35,875 nt of DNA from UMGS1649 sp045651205 (GTDB taxonomy: Bacteria; Bacillota; Clostridia; TANB77; CAG-465), in contig JAZRSA010000027.1 in assembly GCA_045651205.1 (NCBI GenBank), positions 1 to 35,875 on the forward strand, written 5' to 3'. Each line of letters opens with the position of its first letter. Position 1 is the stretch's first letter. The position numbers were made by a program, and so were the translations under genes. Below the pieces are notes generated by a model that saw only the letters and a list, made by a program, of their open reading frames with translations, was not told where the DNA came from and did no database searches. Of this stretch, positions 16,070-23,700 are shown piece after piece.

Positions 16070-18673
16070 ATGAATTTAGAAAGTAGATATAATCCCGAAA
16101 GTATAGAAGAAAGAATATATAAGAATTGGGAAGAAAAAGGGTATTTCAAACCTGTAATAGATAAAACAAAGAAACCATATACAATAGTTATACCACCACC
16201 AAATGTAACTGGTAAATTACATATGGGACATGCGTTGGATAATACAATACAAGATATATTAATAAGATACAATAGAATGAAAGGTGTACCTACATTATGG
16301 GTACCTGGAACAGACCACGCAAGTATAGCTACTGAAGTTAAAGTAGTTGAAAAATTAGCTAAAGAAGGAATCTCTAAGGAACAATTAGGACGTGAAGGAT
16401 TCTTAAAAGAAGCTTGGAAGTGGAAAGAAGAATACGGTGGAAGCATTACAACACAACTTAGAAAATTAGGTTGTTCTTGTGATTGGTCTCGTGAGAGATT
16501 TACAATGGATGATGGATTAAGTCATGCAGTTGAACACGTATTTGTTAAACTTTATGAAAAAGGACTTATTTATCAAGGTAAGAGAATAGTTAACTGGTGT
16601 ACACATTGTAGAACATCTATATCAGATAACGAAGTTGAATATGAAGCAGATAAATCTAATCTATGGCATATCAGATATAAAGTAGAAGGAACTGAAAATC
16701 AATATGTAATAGTTGCAACAACAAGACCTGAAACTATGCTTGGAGATACTGCAGTAGCTGTTCATCCAGAAGATGAAAGATATGCGGATATTGTAGGAAA
16801 GAATGTTATTCTTCCAATAATAAATAAACCAATACCAGTAGTAGCAGATACATACGTAGAAAAAGAATTTGGTACAGGTGCAGTTAAGATAACTCCAGCA
16901 CACGATCCAAATGACTACGAATTAGGTCTAAGACATAATTTAGAAGTAATATCTGTAATTGGTGAAGATGGAATAATTTCTGAAGGTTATGGAAGATTCA
17001 GTGGATTAACTCGTGAAGAAGCTAGAGTAGAAATAGTAAAAGAATTAGAAGCAATTGGTGCTTTAGTTAAAACAGAACCATACGAACATAATGTTGGTAA
17101 ATGTTATAGATGTCATACAATAATAGAACCTTATGCATCTAAGCAATGGTTTGTTAAAATGAAGCCTTTAGCAGAACCAGCAATAAAAGCAGTTAAAAAC
17201 GGAGAAACTAGATTTGTTCCTGAAAGATTTGAAAAGTTATACATGAACTGGATGGAAAACATCAGAGATTGGTGTATATCTAGACAATTATGGTGGGGAC
17301 ATAGAATTCCAGCATACTACTGTGATAAATGTGGTGAAACAATAGTTTCAACTGAACATCCAACAACATGTAAATGTGGTGGAAACTTAACTCAAGATGA
17401 AGACTGCTTAGATACATGGTTTAGCTCAGCATTATGGCCATTTAGTACATTGGGCTGGCCAGAAAAAACAGAAGATTTAGAATATTTCTATCCAACAAAT
17501 ACACTTGTTACAGGATATGATATTATAACATTCTGGGTATCTAAAATGATATTTAGTGCAATCGAACACACAGGCGAAGTACCATTTAAGGATGTATTTA
17601 TCCATGGACTAGTAAGAGATGCATTAGGTAGAAAAATGTCTAAGAGCTTAGGTAACGGAATAGATCCACTTGAAGTTATGAAAGATTATGGAACAGATGC
17701 TTTAAGATTCTCATTAATCCAAAATATCGCTCCTGGAAACGATATTCGTTACATACCAGAAAAGGTTGAAGCAGGACGTAACTTTGCAAACAAATTATGG
17801 AATGCAAGTAGATTTAGCTTAACATATATAGAAAAGAATAAAGATGTAGAAATAGATATAGCTACACTTTATCCAGAAGATAAATGGATATTAAGCAAAC
17901 TATCTCATACAATAACTGAAGTTAGAAATAACATAGAAAACTATGAAATAGGAGTTGCATTAAACAGCATATACGATTTTGCTTGGTCAGACTTCTGTGA
18001 CCTTTATATAGAAATGGCAAAACCAAGACTATACAACGAAGGAAGTGAAGGATACCTAGCAGCAGTGGCTACATTAAAATATGTACTTACAGATATTCTT
18101 AAATTGTTACATCCATATATGCCATACATAACAGAAGAAATCTACTCTAATCTATTAACAGATAAAGAGGCGCTTATGATTTCTACATATGCAGAACCTA
18201 AGTACAACTTTGAAGAAGATGAAAGCTTCGAAGAAGAATTAATAGAAGTAATTCGTGAGATAAGAAATATTAGAGCAAATGCTAATCTTACAAATTCTAA
18301 GAAAATAGACATAGCAATGTACAGCAATAAGTACTTAACAAATCTAGAAAAATCTATAGAAATGTTAAAGAAACTTGTTTCAGCAGAAAATATCACATTA
18401 AAAGATACAACTGGACTTGAAGGTACAGCAATACATACACATAATATAGATGTAGTATTAGATATGTCTGGAGCAATAGATAAAGAAGAAGAAAAAGCAA
18501 AACTTTTAGCAGAACTTAAGAAAGCAGAAGGCGAACTTAAGAGAGCAGAAGGAATGCTATCTAACGAAAAATTCGTATCAAAAGCACCAGCAGCTTTAAT
18601 AGAAGCAGAAAAAGAAAAGGTAACAAAATATACTGAAATAATTGCAAAACTTAAAGCAAGTTTAGGTATGTAA
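16070..18673 (+). CDS. valS: Valyl-tRNA synthetase
   Basis: Class I aminoacyl-tRNA synthetase that charges tRNA-Val and edits mischarged threonine. PPPNVTGKLHMGHA at 42-55 contains the HIGH-type motif (HMGH, 51-54), and KMSKS is at 522-526. The CP1 editing domain has TTRPETMLGDTAVAV near 215-230. Zinc-type cysteine pairs (YYCDKCG near 420 and CKCGG near 440) and the typical C-terminal coiled-coil arm (about 800-867, AELKKAEGELKRAEGML) are present. Length of 867 aa is normal. TAAAGGAGA precedes the ATG. I found no T-box in the 70 bases upstream or in the leader from the nearest promoter, so regulation by uncharged tRNA is not evident. Confidence 0.98.
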   Translation: MNLESRYNPESIEERIYKNWEEKGYFKPVIDKTKKPYTIVIPPPNVTGKLHMGHALDNTIQDILIRYNRMKGVPTLWVPGTDHASIATEVKVVEKLAKEGISKEQLGREGFLKEAWKWKEEYGGSITTQLRKLGCSCDWSRERFTMDDGLSHAVEHVFVKLYEKGLIYQGKRIVNWCTHCRTSISDNEVEYEADKSNLWHIRYKVEGTENQYVIVATTRPETMLGDTAVAVHPEDERYADIVGKNVILPIINKPIPVVADTYVEKEFGTGAVKITPAHDPNDYELGLRHNLEVISVIGEDGIISEGYGRFSGLTREEARVEIVKELEAIGALVKTEPYEHNVGKCYRCHTIIEPYASKQWFVKMKPLAEPAIKAVKNGETRFVPERFEKLYMNWMENIRDWCISRQLWWGHRIPAYYCDKCGETIVSTEHPTTCKCGGNLTQDEDCLDTWFSSALWPFSTLGWPEKTEDLEYFYPTNTLVTGYDIITFWVSKMIFSAIEHTGEVPFKDVFIHGLVRDALGRKMSKSLGNGIDPLEVMKDYGTDALRFSLIQNIAPGNDIRYIPEKVEAGRNFANKLWNASRFSLTYIEKNKDVEIDIATLYPEDKWILSKLSHTITEVRNNIENYEIGVALNSIYDFAWSDFCDLYIEMAKPRLYNEGSEGYLAAVATLKYVLTDILKLLHPYMPYITEEIYSNLLTDKEALMISTYAEPKYNFEEDESFEEELIEVIREIRNIRANANLTNSKKIDIAMYSNKYLTNLEKSIEMLKKLVSAENITLKDTTGLEGTAIHTHNIDVVLDMSGAIDKEEEKAKLLAELKKAEGELKRAEGMLSNEKFVSKAPAALIEAEKEKVTKYTEIIAKLKASLGM

Positions 18674-18730
18674 TAATAACAAGTAATAAAAAGAAAAATA
18701 TATGAGATAAAAAGCATATAAAAGAACAAC

Positions 18731-18760
18731 AAAAAGGCATCCTTTTTAGGATGCCTTTTT
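18731..18760. terminator. Bidirectional terminator between valS and the convergent small genes
   Basis: A 13-bp perfect stem AAAAAGGCATCCT / AGGATGCCTTTTT with loop TTTT. A or T runs flank both sides, so it can end valS on the plus strand and the 77-aa gene on the minus strand. Confidence 0.88.
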
Positions 18761-18768
18761 ATTTGCGT

Positions 18769-19002
18769 TTAGTAGAGGGGACACTTGGAAAGAGGAGGAT
18801 TCATAGGATTATTATATTCCTCGACTTCAAGTATAACATGTCCTGCGCAGAAGATTACCTCAACAACTTTATATGTTGCATGGCTTACAAAGTCGATGAG
18901 GTCTCCTTTTCTTGGAACGCAATCTGCAGTGAAAGAGAAGAGCTCTTTTGCGATTTGCTCTTTATTATCTCTTTTTACGCGTATCATTACTTTTACGTGC
19001 AT
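18769..19002 (-). CDS. Small beta-rich protein, second of a tandem paralogous pair
   Basis: A 77-aa protein I cannot assign. It is predicted beta-rich, with no signal peptide or membrane helix. The core PRKGDLIDFVSHATYKVVEVIF...HVILEVEE aligns with PRAGEYIQVSGHKTYVVDRVIH...TIVVEVKK of the gene just upstream, so the two are tandem duplicates. The ATG lies one base after the previous stop, and its ribosome site (AAAGGAGA) is made of the last sense codons of that gene, so translation is coupled. It ends just before the bidirectional terminator. A small SH3-like or cold-shock-like barrel is possible from the strand pattern, but that is only a guess. Confidence 0.7.
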   Translation of the reverse strand: MHVKVMIRVKRDNKEQIAKELFSFTADCVPRKGDLIDFVSHATYKVVEVIFCAGHVILEVEEYNNPMNPPLSKCPLY

Positions 19003-19003
19003 A

Positions 19004-19222
19004 CTATCTCCTTTCAGCTTTTTTAACTTCTACGACAATGGTGTCGCTACCGTTAGCAAGTGTGTGGATTACACGATCTACAACATACGTCTTGTGGCCA
19101 CTTACTTGGATATATTCTCCGGCTCTGGGAATAGTGGTTGAGGTGTATGTGTAAATATGCTTAGCGGTTCCTTCGGGAATAGTAGGATCATCTGTCCTAA
19201 CAATGGTAATAGTGTTTGCCAT
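19004..19222 (-). CDS. Small beta-rich protein, first of a tandem paralogous pair
   Basis: A 72-aa protein of unknown family, beta-rich, with a Thr/Ser-rich N-terminal half (ITIVRTDDPTIPEG, YTYTSTTIP) and a C-terminal half shared with the following gene (PRAGEYIQVSGHKTYVVDRVI). No cysteines, signal peptide or membrane helix. AAAGGAGA precedes the ATG at good spacing. It has a near-perfect consensus promoter, so the pair is probably expressed well in growing cells, independently of yabG upstream. The downstream paralogue is translationally coupled. Confidence 0.72.
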   Translation of the reverse strand: MANTITIVRTDDPTIPEGTAKHIYTYTSTTIPRAGEYIQVSGHKTYVVDRVIHTLANGSDTIVVEVKKAERR

Positions 19223-19274
19223 ATACTTCTCCTTTAAATTTATTTATTGGAATGTTTGCTTTTTTACCGCACAT

Positions 19275-19303
19275 ATTATACCATTTTAATTTGTTTATGT
19301 CAA
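19275..19303 (-). promoter_or_regulatory. Consensus sigma-A promoter of the small paralogous pair
   Basis: On the minus strand TTGACA, 17 bases, TATAAT with TGG before it: both boxes are perfect consensus. The TGA stop codon of yabG (19300-19302) lies inside the -35 box. Confidence 0.85.
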
Positions 19304-20175
19304 CTTAGCTGAAGGCTAGGCATACCTTCACGGTATTGCCCTCTTGTTTGTACACCGCCGATTCCTTTTAATCCCTCTCTGGTATTTGAAATTATACTTG
19401 CAAGTGGTGCAAATTTATCTACAGGAGTGTATGCTACTGTTTGTGCCACTATAATGGGGTCTAGCATGTCAATTAAGACTCTTTTAGGTGCGCTAGCAAA
19501 GTTAGCCCCTGCACTTAAAATAGCCTCGTAATATGACTGACAGGCGCCTGCAAATATAACTAAACTATCTAGTGAGTGTTCATATCTTCTTGCTTCTAAA
19601 ACGCTTTCTATGTAATATCTAGAGTTTTTGTAATTATCTATATTATATATGTCGTTTCTTTTTCTAATAAAAGCATCGTGACCGGTAAGAACAAGAATGT
19701 TAGGACGTATTTTAGTTAAGAGACTATATACATATTTAGGTTGGTCTTGTTCTTTAATGTTATATACATGTGCGGTTATTCCCATTTTTTTATATACATC
19801 TTTACATTTATTAGCGTATTCTGCATCGCCATCTATATGAAGAACAACACCCGGCTTCTTGAAGATGGTTTCTTGAGTGTATATAGGTATTGATTGTTCA
19901 TATGAATTAAAATTACTTCTTAAGTTAAATCTATTCTTTATGCCTGAATATGTTCTGTTAAGTCTAGAGCTTGTATTCTTTTCTATAATTTTCATTCTAT
20001 TTTGGATTTCTTCTCTTGGTACAAGTTTAAGGTCATATACTGGAGCATCTGCAATTATTCTTACAGTTATTCCTATTAAATCTACCATTTCACCGTATAC
20101 TTTGGTTACTCTAAATAACACATCATAACCATAAGATTTTCTTGCAACTATATCTCCTATATTAAATGTTTGCAT
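19300..20175 (-). CDS. yabG: Sporulation-specific protease YabG
   Basis: YabG is the mother-cell cysteine protease (peptidase family U57) that processes spore coat and cortex-associated proteins; in Clostridioides difficile it also processes germination proteins. The N-terminal FNIGDIVARKSYGYDVLFRV block, VLHIDGDAEYANKC near 111-124, VLTGHDA with His166 and FAGACQSYYEAILSAGANFASAP with Cys212 are the family's conserved regions. His166 and Cys212 are the likely catalytic pair. Length of about 291 aa is normal. I start at the ATG at 20175, which follows AGGTGA; the GTG three codons upstream lies within that ribosome site. A CATATAATA box preceded 16 bases upstream by AC resembles a sigma-K promoter. 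This gene marks the organism as a spore former. Confidence 0.93.
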   Translation of the reverse strand: MQTFNIGDIVARKSYGYDVLFRVTKVYGEMVDLIGITVRIIADAPVYDLKLVPREEIQNRMKIIEKNTSSRLNRTYSGIKNRFNLRSNFNSYEQSIPIYTQETIFKKPGVVLHIDGDAEYANKCKDVYKKMGITAHVYNIKEQDQPKYVYSLLTKIRPNILVLTGHDAFIRKRNDIYNIDNYKNSRYYIESVLEARRYEHSLDSLVIFAGACQSYYEAILSAGANFASAPKRVLIDMLDPIIVAQTVAYTPVDKFAPLASIISNTREGLKGIGGVQTRGQYREGMPSLQLS

Positions 20176-20190
20176 ATTATTCACCTAAGG

Positions 20191-20217
20191 TATTATATGC
20201 ATAAAAAGAAAAGGTGT
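20191..20217 (-). promoter_or_regulatory. Possible sigma-K type promoter of yabG
   Basis: Minus strand AC, 16 bases, CATATAATA fits the sigma-K consensus (AC, 16-17, CATAnnnTA), and yabG is a known sigma-K target. Against it: the -10 ends so close to the ribosome site that the leader would be very short, and the -35 lies in the preceding terminator hairpin. Confidence 0.35.
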
Positions 20218-20237
20218 TAGCATTTGCTAACACCTTT
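20201..20237 (-). terminator. Intrinsic terminator of the 118-aa coiled-coil gene
   Basis: A 12-bp perfect stem (AAAGGTGTTAGC / GCTAACACCTTT) with a four-base loop, followed on the minus strand by TTCTTTTT. The hairpin is almost identical to the one at 30823-30850, which ends the paralogous gene at the other side of the cluster. Confidence 0.88.
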
Positions 20238-20275
20238 AGGTTATTTAATTGTTTTGTGTGTTTGTTGTTTGGAAA

Positions 20276-20632
20276 TTATTCCGTTTTGTCTTCGGGAGTT
20301 TCAGACTCCACAGGTGCGGAAGGTTCTTCACCTTCAGGCTCGGGCTTAGGAGCGTTGAGCTCATCTACCAGCGCCTGACACTCAGCAACAACGATAAGCT
20401 GGGCATCGATTTCAGCACGGATAACAGTGCTGGTTCTGCCGGCGGTAAGAGGCTTTCTCTTGTACGAGGTCTTACCAAGCTCGAGGTAGAGTGAGGTGAG
20501 CTTCAGATTTGCATCTTCCAAAGCTTTGTCTGCTTTGAATTTTTTCTGCTTATCCGAAATGAAGTCTGCGGTCTTGTTGAAGATTTCGGAATTTCCGATT
20601 GCCTTTGAGATAGTTTCTTTAAATCCTGCCAT
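20276..20632 (-). CDS. Small coiled-coil protein, paralogue A at the downstream edge of the kinase cluster
   Basis: A 118-aa soluble helical protein. MAGFKETISKAIG is followed by a charged coiled-coil region (DKQKKFKADKALEDANLKLTSLYLELGK, about 26-54), a conserved Tyr/Gly turn and a Pro/Glu-rich disordered acidic tail from about 90. It is paralogous to the 88-aa protein at the other edge of the cluster: TISK, (K/R)LTSL(Y/F)xELGK and the following Tyr agree in order. I reject the 20-residue N-terminal extension because AAGGAGGA sits directly before the MAGF ATG. The gene has its own promoter overlapping the end of the kinase gene and its own terminator, so it is expressed separately or additionally to the operon. 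Function unknown; a partner or substrate of the kinase is a hypothesis. Confidence 0.8.
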   Translation of the reverse strand: MAGFKETISKAIGNSEIFNKTADFISDKQKKFKADKALEDANLKLTSLYLELGKTSYKRKPLTAGRTSTVIRAEIDAQLIVVAECQALVDELNAPKPEPEGEEPSAPVESETPEDKTE

Positions 20633-20673
20633 GGATTTAATCCTCCTTAAATTTAATTTAGACTTAATTTGTA

Positions 20674-20694
20674 TAGTGATATATTTTATCACTA
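20674..20694. promoter_or_regulatory. Inverted repeat over the -10 of the 118-aa gene, candidate operator
   Basis: TAGTGATA, five bases, TATCACTA. It covers the -10 region of the promoter listed next and has no T run, so it looks more like a protein-binding site than a terminator. One half-site (TATCACTA on the plus strand) also lies beside the -10 of the telA promoter at 30761-30768. Confidence 0.4.
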
Positions 20695-20711
20695 GGACGT
20701 GTGGTTATCAA
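20683..20711 (-). promoter_or_regulatory. Sigma-A promoter of the 118-aa gene
   Basis: Minus strand TTGATA, 17 bases, TAAAAT with TGA before it (extended -10). The -35 overlaps the last codons and stop of the kinase gene. Confidence 0.65.
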
Positions 20712-23700
20712 GATTTCTCGTAAACGTATGCAGAGTCTTGGTTGGTAACTATAAACTTGTTTCCAAATCTATAGATATTAGAATCCTTTTTAGCATACTC
20801 ACATTCGATACTCTTAAACGTTCCGGCGTTCACATTGTAGAAATAGATGTTGCCATTTCCAACATAGTAAAGAGTACTTCCGTAGAATGCAAGAGATGTA
20901 CTCAAGGAACGGTTAAGTGTAAACTCGGTAACTTGCTCAGAATCCTTTTCTATAACGATACCACTTGTAATGTTGTCCTCTTTGAAAAGAACAATACGTT
21001 TTTTAGAAAGTTCGTCATAGCAGATGCCAAGTCGCATGCTTCCGGTAAACTTGTTTTTGGAAATAGAGTATACCTTAGAAGAATTACAATATACATCATA
21101 GGTGTTTTTATTTGTGTTGTCTTCTATGAAAACGAATTTGTCTCCTTCATCTACACTAAGATTAAGTATAGGGAAGCCAGATGGCTTCTTAATGGTATGG
21201 GTTTTAACCTCACCAGTAGTAGGATTAAATTCATCTACATAAAGTTCACACTTGTTGTTAGAGGTATAGTAGAGAGCGTTAGGATTAATCTCAATAGCAC
21301 CATTTGCATAGCGTTTATATATTCGATATTCCTTCTCAGATTTAATATCAAAGAAGTAAGACGAATTTCCTACGACCACTAAAACACCAAACTCGTTAAC
21401 ACTTAATGTATCATAACCGTTGATGTTTACAAGAACTCTTTCCTTAAAGATTAGGTTCATTTGGTTGTCTACGTACACATCGGGTGTAACGATAGCTTTT
21501 ACCGGACGATCATATTGTTTGGGGACAAACATGTTATCGCACTTCTTAAGGTGGTTAAGATATTCTTCAAGAATTGAAAGCATACTTTCGCGTTTCTTTC
21601 CCTCAAAGGTTTCAAGGAAGTACTTAACAAGCGCTGTGGGTAAGAAGTCCCAACCAATGCTTATGCTTGGAGGCATAATGTGATGTTCACCAAGAATAGA
21701 TAGACCTTGCTTCATGCGTTCTGTTTCGTTTGCAGGAATCTTTTCTATACTTGAAATACCCCTAAAAGGATGGGAGTATGTAAGGTAATAGAAAGACTGA
21801 ACTGCAAGTGAATACCAGTCATCCTGAGCGGTGATGTTACCACTTTCAGCAGACGGCGGGTAAATGTACATATTAGTGTACATACAGTTTTTAACATCAT
21901 CAAAGCTCATTCCATCTATGTCTATAATAAACACATCAGTACCATGGATTAGGACATTTCCGCCATTAAGGTCGCCTATGAAGCCACCAATAGAATGGAG
22001 AAACTCAATTCCTTTACAAACCTTAATAAGAATCTCTACAACTTGTTTTCTTGTATAGCCGTGTTCTTTTACAAATTCTTTATCTTTAAGATTGGAAATC
22101 TTGTACGAGTTTTTAACAAACTCTTGAACAAAGCCTTTAAGCGTAACATTGCCACCTTCCTTCATATATAGAAGGGTAGAAGCAGAGATAATGCGAATGT
22201 CTGTGTGTGCGCTGTTGAACTCATCGATGAGCGGGTTCTTTTCCATAGCCTTAGCAAGTATACGAGATTTAAATGCCAAGTCTACATGAGGCTTGAAAAT
22301 CTTTTGTACAGTTCCATCTTCGTAAGGATAGATATCTGCTTCACCACCATCAAAGTCTGAGTCCTGTGAACTTAACTTAGTAAAGTGTGCCTTGTCCTTA
22401 AAAGTAATTTGCTTAAGCTTTATGCCATCCTGGTTACAAATAGGACAAAGTGTTCTAGAAGTAGCAAAGGGTTGCATATGTGTAAAACAGAAATTTTTGT
22501 ATGTCTCAATCGCACTCTTAATAAGAGCTTCATCAAACTTACAAGCCTTAATGTCATCCACAATAGCTACAAACTTTTTAAGACCAAGAGAGTAGACTTT
22601 AGCTAAGTAATCGTCAGCGAACATATAACCTAAAAGGTAGTCCTTAAAAATCTCAAGCGTTTTTTCCGCCTTAGACTTTTTAAGAATTACATCTGTGCTA
22701 AGAATAGCACTAGACTCTAACAAAGCAAGGTTAGGGATTAGAATCTCACCCTTGAAATCTTTATGCATCATCATAGTCTCGAAGATTTCTTTGTGTGTAC
22801 AGATAAACGTTTGGTCTTGAATCTTAGGTAACAACTTCTTGTACATAACCAAAATTGCTTTTAGTCTTTGCACATGCTTGAAGCTATCTAACGGTATAAT
22901 ATTCTGAACATTGACGTTTGTAACGAGCAACTTGTTAGCAATCATACCAGTAGGAAGTTGTATAAGTCTTGCAGGTTTTAGACCTACAAAACCATCATAA
23001 AGGTTGTTTTCAAGAGCAACTCTAACTTCATTTACAAAGTTTTTCTTCTGAAGATGCTTATCCACAATATACAAAAGACTGGAACCATCAGTGCGGTAGT
23101 ACTTTGCAGCTTTATCCTCAAATGCAACTTCCGTTTCATATTTCTCCGCATCTACTACTTGGAATGTATTTTTGCAGATAGGACAAAACTCATCTTTAAG
23201 ATGCCAGTGGTTATGGAACTTACATTTGCTCATTCCAAGTACAGAACTTAAGAACTGACTAACTTGATTAGAATAGCTTGTTCTGTTTCGCTGTTTAACC
23301 AAGTCGTTATACTCGAATACATCGTAGTTTTTCTTAAAGTCTGCCGAGGCATCAAGCAAGTCCAATAAGTACAAATAGTACTCTTTAGGATTTAATCCGT
23401 TAGACTTGTACGAGTTGTAGTTTAGCTGCGACTCATAGAGAACCGGCATTTTGGAATCCAAAGAAATAAGCAAATGATCGCTTGTAGGGGAAATGCCTAA
23501 GACACTTCTATCATACTGGATATATGTTTCAAGCACGCTGTGAATTACAACATATGCTTCTTGGGTATGTAGAGTGTTAGACTTAATAACCTGGTAAGCG
23601 TTTTTGAGTCTTCCATAATTCCAAATTACGCCGATTATTTTGTAGTTACCGCTTATAGTTACGCTTTTGGAGATTATTACTTTAAGCGGCATAAGATAGG

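Noticed and set aside
18751..19154. Plus-strand open frames over the two small paralogous genes
   Set aside because: The minus-strand frames are paralogous to each other, have coupled ribosome sites and a consensus promoter; the plus frames do not.
20633..20692. 20-residue N-terminal extension of the 118-aa coiled-coil protein
   Set aside because: The extension runs through the promoter -10 and the AAGGAGGA ribosome site of the shorter, preferred start.
20699..21382. 227-aa open frame on the plus strand opposite the kinase gene
   Set aside because: It lies wholly antisense to the beta-rich C-terminus of the kinase, has no ribosome site, and its composition is that of a reverse-frame shadow.
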